Shown here: positions 15,365 through 24,700 of the stretch, piece after piece | Layout of the letters: every line of letters begins with the position of its first letter | How positions within the stretch are numbered: position 1 is the stretch's first letter | Assembly: GCA_004195715.1 (NCBI GenBank) | Contig: PSPX01000013.1 | Coordinates: 1-33,718 of the forward strand | Direction of reading: 5' to 3' | DNA: 33,718 nucleotides | From: Methanobacteriota archaeon | GTDB taxonomy: Archaea; Thermoplasmatota; Poseidoniia; Poseidoniales; Thalassarchaeaceae | The notes under the pieces: model-generated | The model's database searches: none | Told to the model about the DNA's origin: nothing | Seen by the model: the letters and a program-made list of their open reading frames with translations, nothing else | Translations under genes and position numbers: made by a program

Positions 15365-17155
15365 ATGCAGCACGGAATTCTTCATCCGAGCCTCACGCCG
15401 GGGCTAATCGAGGCCCGTGCTTACCAGCTCGAGGCGGCAGATGAGGCGCTTTCCGGATCGATGATGCTCGTTCTGCCAACCGCTGCTGGTAAGACAGTGG
15501 TCGCGTGGATGGTAATCGCCGATCGATTAGAGAGCAGGGACGGCTGGGTCCTGATGATCGCCCCGACCGTCGCTCTGGTAGAGCAGCACCTACGTGGAAT
15601 CGAGTCCGTGCTGTCAGGCAGCGCTTCGGTCAATCCGATATCCGTGACAGGTCAGAATCCGGTCGCGAAGCGTGCTACTCTTTGGGGCTCGTCCAGACTT
15701 GTAATAGCGACTCCGCAGGTTGTCAGGAACGATGTCACCCGAGGAGTCTTGGACCTCTCTGACTGCTCTCTCCTCGTTGTCGACGAGGCGCATCACGCGA
15801 CGGGAAATCACGCAATGGCCCAGGTCGGTGACATGTATCTATCACAGACATCTGAACCACTCGTCCTAGCTACCACAGCGAGCCCTGGTTCCAAGACCAA
15901 TCAGGTCGAGGAAATCTGCGACCGACTGGGCATAGGTAGAATCCATCTGAAGACAGGTGCCAATGCGATGGTGGCACAGCACCTCGCAGGATTGGATATC
16001 CAAGAGGTAAAGGTCAGGGTCCCGAATCGGATCAGGGAGCTCGCAGAGCCCCTAGTCATGTGGCAGAGCGGCATTGTCGACCGCGAGAGGAGGCTGGGCA
16101 GGTACGTCATTCCCGGGGTAATCAGCCATGCTGGTCTGTCCAATGCAATGGAGCGGGCCCAGCAGGCAATTTCTAGGGGCGAGTCCAGCGCCTACCAGTC
16201 GGTTTCTAGAATCGCCACTGCGATGCGTCTGCATCACCTAATCAACCACCTGCTGTGCCAAGGTGTCGCCGCCTCAAGCGAGTTCCTCGAACGACTCTCG
16301 AGGAGTGAGCAGTCTCAGAACAAATCGACGCGGAACTTCCTGAGGGATGGACGGGTGTCAAGCCTGCGCAAGAGCCTGTCCGAGATGGGCGAGATCCACA
16401 CCAAGGTCAGCGCGGTTCGAAGGCTCGTCTCTGAGAGGTTTCGTAGGAACTCCGATTCGCGCATCATCGTGTTCGCCACCTTCAGAGATACCGTCGCAGC
16501 CGTCGAGGAATCTCTAGGCGAATTAGATGGAGCCCGTCCGATACAGTTCGTCGGTCAATCCAGCCGCGAGGGTAGGGATGGACTGACCCCCAAGCAGCAG
16601 ATTGAGAGACTGGACAAATTCAGGTCGGGTTCTGCGAATATACTAGTCGCGACTTCGGTAGGCGAGGAAGGGCTCGACATCCCTAGCGCCGATCTAGTGA
16701 TATTCTACGAACCGGTGTCCAGCGAGATACGCACCATACAGAGGCGTGGTAGGACCGGTAGGCACCGAGAGGGAGAGGTTGTCGTCCTGATAGCCGAGGA
16801 CACGCGCGACGAAGGAGCTAGAGCGTCCGCCGAGAGGCGGGAGGAATTTATGCAGCGAGCCGTGCACAGGGTTCGCAGGAAACTCCCTCGCAGCCCTCAC
16901 ACAGATCTCTCCAACCTAGGTAGATTCGAGATCGACTCAGAGGACGGCCCCCTATCTGCCTCGGAGTTCGTTTCCAGACAACGCCAAATGCACCGGATAG
17001 AGATTACCGAATCGGACGTCAGCACAGTACAGGAAAGTGAGGGGGCCACTGCACTCCCTCCGGACACATTCAGAGCAAGGGGGCAAGCCGGGTTGGAACA
17101 GTTCGGTGTTGAGTCCGTCATCGACCCCGAAAATGACCTAGAGCAGGGCACTTAG
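15365..17155 (+). CDS. Hef/FANCM-family DEAH superfamily 2 helicase, no nuclease domain
   Basis: This 596-aa protein has a full SF2 helicase core: a Q-like motif RAYQLEA (18-24), Walker A LPTAAGKT (37-44), DEAH (140-143), TTASPG (170-175), motif V ATSVGEEGLDIP (429-440) and motif VI QRRGRTGR (459-466). The helical insert between the two lobes (about 200-340) and the motif details fit archaeal Hef, which remodels stalled replication forks. Pyrococcus Hef carries a C-terminal XPF nuclease with an ERKGxxxD motif; none is visible here, and the last 80 residues are acidic and unassigned. The stop abuts the stop of the converging gene at 17156. The start is the ATG at 15365; no strong ribosome binding site is seen. 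Confidence 0.88.
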   Translation: MQHGILHPSLTPGLIEARAYQLEAADEALSGSMMLVLPTAAGKTVVAWMVIADRLESRDGWVLMIAPTVALVEQHLRGIESVLSGSASVNPISVTGQNPVAKRATLWGSSRLVIATPQVVRNDVTRGVLDLSDCSLLVVDEAHHATGNHAMAQVGDMYLSQTSEPLVLATTASPGSKTNQVEEICDRLGIGRIHLKTGANAMVAQHLAGLDIQEVKVRVPNRIRELAEPLVMWQSGIVDRERRLGRYVIPGVISHAGLSNAMERAQQAISRGESSAYQSVSRIATAMRLHHLINHLLCQGVAASSEFLERLSRSEQSQNKSTRNFLRDGRVSSLRKSLSEMGEIHTKVSAVRRLVSERFRRNSDSRIIVFATFRDTVAAVEESLGELDGARPIQFVGQSSREGRDGLTPKQQIERLDKFRSGSANILVATSVGEEGLDIPSADLVIFYEPVSSEIRTIQRRGRTGRHREGEVVVLIAEDTRDEGARASAERREEFMQRAVHRVRRKLPRSPHTDLSNLGRFEIDSEDGPLSASEFVSRQRQMHRIEITESDVSTVQESEGATALPPDTFRARGQAGLEQFGVESVIDPENDLEQGT

Positions 17156-18016
17156 TCAGTCGCCGATGACTGCAATCCTAGTTCTCAACTGTGCCAGCCT
17201 AGTGTTGTGGTGACCCATAGAGAAAGAAAGCATCTCTGTTAGATGGATAACTGGGATATTGGTAGCGAGTCCGGTTGACCTCGAAGCCTTGCCCTGATAG
17301 ATATCGAGAACGCTGTGCGAGAGGTTGCAAGCGCTTACGATGAGTTCTGCTCCCTCAGACTTGGCCTCATGGAGCACCGCAGCGGCCTGCCGCAGCACCG
17401 TCGGCTCCTCAGATAACAGCCCTGGAACTCCTACGCTCTGTGTGCGCCCCTCCCACTGCACAGGCTTCCCTCCGATGGCATCGATGACCTGCTCGAGGTA
17501 GTCCGGATCGTGGACGTCATCGCCCCCGCAGGCTCCGGCCTGCTGTATGTTCGGACCGTAGTATGCAGCGACATCGAAGTCAATGGGGTTCAGTATCGCG
17601 GCCTCGAGTTTCTCGAGGCCGACCTCGTCCACTATCACGTGCAGGAGATGATGGACTTCGACTCCCCCAGAGAATCTCTTGCCGCAAGTCCTCTCAAGGA
17701 CCTCGTTGACCTCTGCGAGCAGATTGGGATTCTGTTTGAGGGCGGAGAGATCCTCATGCAGGTTCCCAGCTGTAGCTGCACACGGTGTGATGATGTCGAG
17801 GCCGAGTTCCTCTGCCATTGCGAAGGTGCGGGCATTGAGGGTCAACTGCAAACGCCTGCTGGCCTGTCTAATTATCCCGGCTCCGCAACTGGTCGCGCCC
17901 CTCATTGGGACCAGTTCGATGCCCAGTGATTGGGCGACAGGTTCCATCGTCTCAGCCACCTCGGTAGCGCTGCTGTGGGCCACGTTACCAGGATGATAGG
18001 CGTACTTCAGTGGCAT
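17156..18016 (-). CDS. CCG-domain protein (HdrB/SdhE-like) with degenerate cysteine motifs
   Basis: This 286-aa protein has the two-repeat layout of HdrB, archaeal SdhC/SdhE and the TfrB C-terminus: YHPGNVAHSSATE, the first CCG position at 43-44, VNEVLERTCGKRFSGGVEVH, then AAYYGPNIQQAG and a second CCG region. In functional relatives these motifs bind non-cubane Fe-S or zinc. Here the ligands are mostly replaced: N11 for the PGC cysteine, S43-C44 for CC, C79 with T82 for CxxC, P155 for the YYGC cysteine, S194-V195 for CC, and C230 with S233 for CxxC. The fold is probably kept but cluster binding is probably lost. The ATG at 18016 shares a base with the stop of the upstream fusion gene (TGATG), so the two are made together. 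Confidence 0.8.
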   Translation of the reverse strand: MPLKYAYHPGNVAHSSATEVAETMEPVAQSLGIELVPMRGATSCGAGIIRQASRRLQLTLNARTFAMAEELGLDIITPCAATAGNLHEDLSALKQNPNLLAEVNEVLERTCGKRFSGGVEVHHLLHVIVDEVGLEKLEAAILNPIDFDVAAYYGPNIQQAGACGGDDVHDPDYLEQVIDAIGGKPVQWEGRTQSVGVPGLLSEEPTVLRQAAAVLHEAKSEGAELIVSACNLSHSVLDIYQGKASRSTGLATNIPVIHLTEMLSFSMGHHNTRLAQLRTRIAVIGD

Positions 18017-19986
18017 CAGAACCTACCATCCACTTCGTTGAATATCGCGACGACCTCGTGGTGGTGGTCGACAGAGGAGTTGAACTGCTTCGGCATCTTT
18101 CCAATACCGGCAGGTGGAGCCAACATTCCCAACATGCCGTTGAATACATTGCCGCCGGTTCTAGTGAACCCGAATACCATGCGAGCAGTGACCCCCGAGA
18201 ACAGGTTTCCGAGCAGCCCCATTGGACCGAGAACCTGCCTGTAGATCACGGTATCATTTACTCTACCGCTGCTCTTCACGGACCAGCTGTACCACCAGAC
18301 GTGCTTGCCGTGGCGGCCGTTGAAACCACCTCTGCTCAGAGTAGAGGTCCGCGCGTCGAGGAGGGCGTCAGCAATGATTCTCGCCGAACCATTCTGTCGG
18401 CGGATTGAAGCGAGGTCGGTCTCGGCCTTTATTCCCTCCTTGGAGTCCATTACATCTTGCATCCCAACTATGCTAGATTCCGAAGAGCGCGGGTCGTTAA
18501 TGCGCGCCCATGTCCGTGCTAGGACTGCGGGGCCGAGGTATGCCTCGGAATGAGGAGTGGCATCAGAGCAAGAATGCAGCAGTGGTGCACTGCAAAAGTC
18601 GGTAATCGAATGCAGTATGTCTGCAGTCGAGGGGTCCATGGTCCCCACTACACCCTGAGCGGTATCGGCACCCTCCCTAGTGGCTGCGACCATCCACGGC
18701 TTGGAAGACTCTCTGCCTCTCTCGAGAGGCCAATGGTCCACAACTAGATCTCGAACGACGTCGAACGATGGCAGGGGCTCTATGCGCAGCCTCAGTCCAC
18801 CGTCTCGGATTGGGGCTACCGAATCAAGTCTGACGCTACCGGGCAGAATCAACCTGCCATTGACTGATATCGCGGTGGCTGGGTCGTCGCTGGGGCCGTC
18901 CCTGAAAGTCAGGGTGCCATCATGAGTCTCCTTCAGCGCCCTCAAGGACTCGAGTACCGACATGTGGCCGGGCAGGGCGCAGACCCAGGTGTCCTTGCCC
19001 GTGGTGGCGCTGACAGGGTCGTATCGGAATATGCTAATCTCAGCTTGGATGACCTCTGCAGCGGTCTCGGGAACGGTGAAGCCGTCCTCGCCGGCTGCTC
19101 CCGCTGCGGCCGCGCCGCTGACTCGATCCTTGATTGCCTCCACCTGATTCTCATGGAACTGGCCGCTACCGTCAACCGCGGCCATCACTGCGAGTGCATC
19201 GATGGCCCAGGCTGCTGCAGAGGAGTCGTAATCCACGTCGCAGTCAACGCGGTCAAGTAGTCTCGTCGCTCCCAGATGCTGCAATCGGTCGTCCCAGTCC
19301 TTGCCAGACTGGCAGTAGAACTCGTAACTGGTATCACCAAGAGCGAGGATTGAGAAGTTGACTCCTGACAGATTGGGTGCCGAGTCTGAGCTGGCTTGTA
19401 GCCACAACTCCTCGGCGTTGTCGGGCATTTCGCCCTCGCCCCAAGTCGAGCAGATAATCAGGACTCTCTTCATTCCAGGCAGAGCGGACAGGTCGAATCC
19501 GTCCATGTCGTGCACTGCGGCGTCGAGGCCGTAGTCAGTGGCCTGCTTCGCGAATTTGGCCGCCAGTTCCTCGGAGTTGCCTGACTGCGAGCCGAATAGG
19601 ATGCTCATCGTCCGGTCTCCTGCAGTCAGAAGGGACTCGAGGTCATCACCCGTTATCTCCACGGACTCCTCGGGGACTATCTCCACCTCTGGCTCGGGAG
19701 CTGCTTCCTCTGCTGCCTCAGGTACTTCCTCTCCAGTGCCCTCCACTACGATGATGACATCGACCGGGCAGGCGTCTGCGGCATCGAAGATGTCATCTGA
19801 GAGAGAAGATACCACATCCGGTTTAAGCCCGGATTTGCCAATGTTGCGGTCGTAACCGCCATCGAGCCTAGCGTCGGGTTTGATGAAGCAGGTGTCTTCA
19901 GTGACCTCGAAGATGTCCGGAGCCGCTTCCTCGCATGCATCGCAGACGATACAGCCATCATCGATGAAGACGCTGAATATCGCCAT
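18016..19986 (-). CDS. Ferredoxin-flavodoxin-SdhB-like fusion protein
   Basis: This 656-aa protein has three parts. Residues 5-85 form a ferredoxin with CIVCDAC (C12, C15, C18) and a distal CP (C73), enough for one [4Fe-4S] cluster. After an acidic linker, about 125-270 is a flavodoxin with the FMN-phosphate loop GSQSGNSEE and STWGEGEMPDNAEE. About 316-550 follows SdhB/FrdB: IFRYDP, then VLESLRALKETHDGTLTFRD, RIEPLPSFDVVRDLVVD and AYLGPAVLARTWARINDPR. The cysteines that bind the [2Fe-2S], [4Fe-4S] and [3Fe-4S] clusters in SdhB are missing. The last 100 residues are Gly- and hydrophobic-rich around 585-630, perhaps membrane-associating. The ATG at 19986 was preferred; an in-frame GTG lies at 19995. 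No SdhA-like flavoprotein is in the window. Confidence 0.82.
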   Translation of the reverse strand: MAIFSVFIDDGCIVCDACEEAAPDIFEVTEDTCFIKPDARLDGGYDRNIGKSGLKPDVVSSLSDDIFDAADACPVDVIIVVEGTGEEVPEAAEEAAPEPEVEIVPEESVEITGDDLESLLTAGDRTMSILFGSQSGNSEELAAKFAKQATDYGLDAAVHDMDGFDLSALPGMKRVLIICSTWGEGEMPDNAEELWLQASSDSAPNLSGVNFSILALGDTSYEFYCQSGKDWDDRLQHLGATRLLDRVDCDVDYDSSAAAWAIDALAVMAAVDGSGQFHENQVEAIKDRVSGAAAAGAAGEDGFTVPETAAEVIQAEISIFRYDPVSATTGKDTWVCALPGHMSVLESLRALKETHDGTLTFRDGPSDDPATAISVNGRLILPGSVRLDSVAPIRDGGLRLRIEPLPSFDVVRDLVVDHWPLERGRESSKPWMVAATREGADTAQGVVGTMDPSTADILHSITDFCSAPLLHSCSDATPHSEAYLGPAVLARTWARINDPRSSESSIVGMQDVMDSKEGIKAETDLASIRRQNGSARIIADALLDARTSTLSRGGFNGRHGKHVWWYSWSVKSSGRVNDTVIYRQVLGPMGLLGNLFSGVTARMVFGFTRTGGNVFNGMLGMLAPPAGIGKMPKQFNSSVDHHHEVVAIFNEVDGRF

Positions 19987-20056
19987 GAAGTCCACTCGTG
20001 CCTATCGGCAGTCTGGGCACCCTGACACGATTATTGAATCTAGTGCAACCGGGGTC

Positions 20057-20073
20057 TACGGCCGCAGGCCGTA
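20057..20073 (-). terminator. Perfect hairpin 3' of the thermosome gene
   Basis: TACGGCC-GCA-GGCCGTA is a perfect 7-bp stem with a 3-nt loop, starting 15 nt after the thermosome stop. It is well placed to end that transcript before the ferredoxin-flavodoxin gene. No T-run is present, so the role is inferred from position. Confidence 0.45.
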
Positions 20074-20087
20074 TTCCACCCTATGCC

Positions 20088-21707
20088 TCACATCATGCCC
20101 ATGCCGTCGAACTCGCCGCCATCTGGCATAGGGGAGCCTGCGCGGCTAGATATCACATCGTCAATCCTCAGGATCATCACTGCGGTCTCTGAGGCGCTCT
20201 GGATGGCCTGCTCCACGACTCTGCTGGGCTCGAAGACCTGGGCTTCACTCATGTCGGCAACTCCGCCATCGTAGACATTGACTCCGAAGTGCGACTTGCC
20301 TTCCGAGTGTGCCTTCCTGAGGTCGATGATGGTGTCGACTGGATCCAGTCCGGCGTTCTCAGCGAGGGTCCGAGGAATTACCTCAAGAGCCCCCGAGAAT
20401 GCCTCGATAGCCATCTGCTCCCTTCCTCCGATTCCCTCGGCGTAAGAACGTAGGTCGCGGCTTATCGCGGCGACAACCGAGCCGCCTCCAGTCAGGACTA
20501 CTCCATCCTCATGAGCCACAGCGACTACGCCAACAGAATCGTCGAAGGCTCGACGGACCTCATCGACCACGTGCTCGGTTCCGCCTCTGAGTAGTACCGA
20601 GACGCTCTTAGCGTCGGAGCAACCAGTGACGAAGACCATGTCTGACTCACCTATCTTGCGCTCCTCAACCTTCGAAGCGCTGCCTAAATCATCGGAGGAC
20701 AGGTCGTCTATGTTGGTCACGATCCTGCCGCCAGTAGCCTTTGATAGGGCCTCCATATCACTCTTCTTAGCCCGGCGAATGGCGAACAATCCAGCCTTCG
20801 CCATGTAGTGCTGAGCCATGTCATCAATGCCCTTCTGGCAGATGACCACACTGGCTCCAGAGGCCTGGATCTTCTCGACGAGGGACTTGAGGTACTGCTC
20901 CTCCTCATCGAGGAACTGCGAGAGCATGCTCGGGTCGGTAATCTGAATCTTAGCGTCGACCTCGGTTTTCTTGACCTCGATGGCCGAGTTGATTAGGGCG
21001 ACCTTTGCATCAGTCACGCTGCGCGGCATGCCACTGTGGACACGTTCCTTGTCGAGGATGATTCCGTCAACTAAGGAACTGTCCTTAATCGATCCACCCT
21101 GCTTCTTCTGCACCTTGATGTCGTCGAGGTCGACCACTATCTCACCATCTGCATTTTCTTGGGCCACCGAGAGGACTGCTCTGACCGAGATATCTGCGAG
21201 GAACTCCTTGACTGCGCCTGCACTCTTGCCTGTGAGTGCAGTCTTCGCCACCTCTTCCAGCATATCCTGATTGACGGCGATGGAATGAGTCTCGATGAGT
21301 TCTGAGGCCTTGTCGGAGGCGAGTCTGAAGCCCTCGCAGATTACTGTTGGATGGACATTCTGTTCGACTAGGTCCTCACTACGCTTCAGCAGCTCTCCTG
21401 CGATTACGACGGCACTTGTGGTGCCGTCGTAGCAGTGCTGCTCCTGAGTCTTTGCGATCTCTATGATCATCTTCGCCGCAGGGTGCTCTATATCCATCTC
21501 CTTGAGAATAGTAGCGCCGTCATTGGTGATGACTACGTCACCCATGCTGTCTACCAGCATCTTATCCATACCCTTCGGACCTAGAGTAGAACGCACCGAG
21601 TCAGCCACTGCCTTGGCAGCAGCGATGTTGTTGCTCTGTGCCGAGCGACCACTGGTACGCTCTGTGCCTTCCTTGAGGATGAAAATTGGTTGTTGACCGC
21701 TGTACAT
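20088..21707 (-). CDS. Thermosome subunit (group II chaperonin)
   Basis: This 539-aa ATP-driven protein-folding ring subunit is of the usual length. It has [20 protein letters not shown] and [20 protein letters not shown] near the nucleotide site, [20 protein letters not shown] in the C-terminal equatorial part, and the Met-rich end FDGMGMM. The motif that reads GDGTT in nearly all group II chaperonins is CYDGTT here (about residues 92-97), with Asp kept and the preceding Gly replaced by Tyr. The ATG at 21707 has no ribosome binding site, suggesting a leaderless or short-leader transcript. It is a single gene, with another chaperonin subunit probably elsewhere. Confidence 0.95.
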   Translation of the reverse strand: MYSGQQPIFILKEGTERTSGRSAQSNNIAAAKAVADSVRSTLGPKGMDKMLVDSMGDVVITNDGATILKEMDIEHPAAKMIIEIAKTQEQHCYDGTTSAVVIAGELLKRSEDLVEQNVHPTVICEGFRLASDKASELIETHSIAVNQDMLEEVAKTALTGKSAGAVKEFLADISVRAVLSVAQENADGEIVVDLDDIKVQKKQGGSIKDSSLVDGIILDKERVHSGMPRSVTDAKVALINSAIEVKKTEVDAKIQITDPSMLSQFLDEEEQYLKSLVEKIQASGASVVICQKGIDDMAQHYMAKAGLFAIRRAKKSDMEALSKATGGRIVTNIDDLSSDDLGSASKVEERKIGESDMVFVTGCSDAKSVSVLLRGGTEHVVDEVRRAFDDSVGVVAVAHEDGVVLTGGGSVVAAISRDLRSYAEGIGGREQMAIEAFSGALEVIPRTLAENAGLDPVDTIIDLRKAHSEGKSHFGVNVYDGGVADMSEAQVFEPSRVVEQAIQSASETAVMILRIDDVISSRAGSPMPDGGEFDGMGMM

Positions 21708-21790
21708 AGGAAATCACACTCCGGAATCCGGCGACCAATAGGGGGGTCATAAGGCCTCGCACGGGCGTGTGGGGGCGTGCATCAAGACGC

Positions 21791-24700
21791 TTATTCGCTG
21801 TTCTGTTGGTCTAACCAGCGCTGGCCGTAGTGGACCCACTGCTCTTGGGACCATCCCTCAGGGAGGCCTTCCTCCGGAATCGGCGGTACCGCTGGAGGAA
21901 GTTCGGACGAAGACTCTGGCTCTGGCTCTGGCTCTGGCTCTGGTTCTGGTTCTGGTTCTGGCTCTGGCTCGGGTTCTACGGAAGGAGGTGGTGGCATCTC
22001 CGGGGGCTGTTCAAAAATCTCCTTTGCACCTCCATACATTGAATTGGCCACCTCGTCGTCTGCGGGCAGTTCTGGAGCGTTTGGGATTCCATCCTGATCG
22101 TCCCAGCCGCTGCCGTCTACGGTCATCTCGTAGGTGTCTAGGGTCGATATCTCCTCCATCGGAGCGGTCGCGCTCTTGAATATCCTGAGCGAGGCGACTA
22201 GAATCGCAACCACGACTCCCAGTCCGATAAGGAGGAACAGGATGTTGCCGGCCCACCAAGCTGTCGCTTCAACGTCGACGCCGGTTTGAATGGGGTTCAG
22301 TTTGTGCATGACTACAGATCCGTTCATCGAGACCTTGTCCCTGTCGCCGTCGACCTCGAGCACTATTCCGAAAGTCATCTCGTTCTCGAGGAGATTCTCT
22401 AGGTTGTCATCGGTCACCGTAAGCCAGACGGTGATGTCCCTAGACTCATTGGCGAGTAGGACGAAGTCCCTGTCGCCCATATCCACACGCGCATCGAAGA
22501 TGTTGAAGAAGATGTCAGAGTTCCTGTCGATGTCGGCCCTCAGGAGTTGGTCATCGGGGTACAGGTTGACCACTGTGTACACAAGTGCGTAGTCGTCCCC
22601 ACTCTCCATTATCACCAGTGGCGTGGGTGCTAGAATCTGAAAGAAGCCTTGTGTGCCAACGATGAACTCGGCCTTTCCACTGCCACTGACTGTGAGTCCG
22701 TCACTAGCAGCCTCGACGCTGGATGCGGTTAGGGTGATGTCGCGCTCCCCCGAGGTTGAAAAGTCGAACGAATAGCGCACGGTGAGGTTCAGTGATGAAC
22801 CCGCTGGGATATATGGAGTCCGCCCATTGGTCAGCCCGGTCGCCTGAACCCAGACGTCGGGGTGACTGGTATCAAAATCAATGGTGAAGGCGTCGTTGAC
22901 GTTGCCGTCGTTCCAGATTTCCCAGTTAACAGTCCTAGCATCATCCCCTCCTCTGAACACCTCCTCTGTCATGTCGAGGTCCTCGACTGCGACCAGATTG
23001 GTCACAGGGATTGTGAGCAGGATCCTTACACTCGATTGGTAGCCCGAGTCATCCTGACTGGCTGCGATTATCCAGATCTCGTAGGTCTCATTGGCAATCC
23101 CATAAGGCATCGGCAGCAACAGCAAAACGGTGCTGTCTCCACCAAATGGATCTATCCCGAGGCTCTGCTCTGCATTTAGGGAGGCGCCGAGTTTCCAGTC
23201 TGATAGCACAGCTAGATCGAATGCCTCCTCCGAGTTTCCATTGTTAACCATCCTGACTTCGATTAGCCTCAGGAAGCCGTCGGCAGAGGCCATCATCTCC
23301 GTGGTCTCCGGCTCGAGCACTAGGTCGTGGAATACCGGGACCTCGATGTATATCGTCCAGTCTGCCACGAAATTGGCAGGAGGTCTGCCGCTTGCGAGCA
23401 GAGTTATCGCATAGGTGCCCGGAGATACCTCATCGGGTACGATGACAGTTGCCGTGAGTTCGAACTCATCGGTGATGTTCATCGAGAGGCTGGTAACCAC
23501 AGAGCCGTTGGCATCGTGCCAAACCAAGTTCTCATCACCCCAACGGCTATCGCCAAAGGTAGCACCCAAGTTCCAGGTCGCTATCTGATTCCCAGTGTTC
23601 TTCATCACCATCGCCACATCCCCGGTGGTTCCTGGATACAACACCGCGGCTGGGTTTGCAAGGGCCTTCTGATCTAGGGAGATTGAGTATGCAGCAATGA
23701 CCGATACGGGCAACTCAATGTACACCTTGGAGAGATTAGTGGTCCCATCGTTAATCCAGACAAACCAGTCTAACTCCTCGACACTGGCGCCCTCTGGAAT
23801 ACTGAGATTGAACCACGTGTTCATGGTATCGAGGGCGCTGATGACCTCGGAGACAACATAGTTGTCGTGATCGAACCTGTTGTTGGAGTCAATCCTCAGA
23901 GGGTAGCCATTCATCCAAGTCTGGTTGGAGATTTCGGTGTACAGGCGGAGAGTGATGTCAACGTACCCATTGTTCTTGATTTTGCAGAATAGAGAAGGTG
24001 GCCTAGAATCGTCAGGCACCACCATGTAGGCGTTGGGCAACGGGTCGTCGCAATCGACGTCGAGGGTGTACTCTGCGACCTTCTCGAATCCGAACAATAG
24101 GAAAGAGTCCAGATGGATGCCCTGATTCGCGAGGGAGCTGTCTGAATCGAAGCGGAAGGCGAGAGAATAGTCGGCATTGGGATGTACGTCGGTCATGTTC
24201 CAGACCAATCGGGACCAATCGCCGTGGTTCTTCGAGAGGTTTTGTTCAGAGTAGTTGTAGTACTCCAGAGATCCTCCGGCATCAGCCTCCATCCTGATGG
24301 TGTCGCCGGGAGCCATCTCCCCCCATGCCGCAGTCACCAAGTGCATCGATATGAAGTCGAACGACCTTACCCTGATCTTGCAGAAATTGTTTCCATACAG
24401 TACCGATACTGCTGAGTCTAGGGTTCCATACTTGAGCCCGTGTCCAGGATCGTCGCAGTTGTCGAACGGAGTGAACCAGCCCCACCAGAGCCTGTCATGT
24501 CTGTTGCTGGCGTAGTCTGAACCAGGCCTCGACACCCTCCAGTGCATCTCGCCCTCGTCGCTGGAGGCGTTCTCCATCCTCCAGTGCCCGTAGTAGTCGG
24601 GGTCCGATGAGAGAGTTCCGTCCGAATCATACCCGGCTCCGACCCATGTCGGCTCGTTGGCGCTGAGTTGGTTGGTGCAGTCAACAACCTGATCGCCGTC

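Noticed and set aside
19986-19995. GTG at 19995 as the start of the fusion protein
   Set aside because: It adds only three residues and has no better ribosome binding site than the ATG at 19986, although it cannot be excluded.
21914-21976. Repeat array that could be taken for a CRISPR
   Set aside because: The units are contiguous hexamers with no spacers and they code for Glu-Pro in a real protein.
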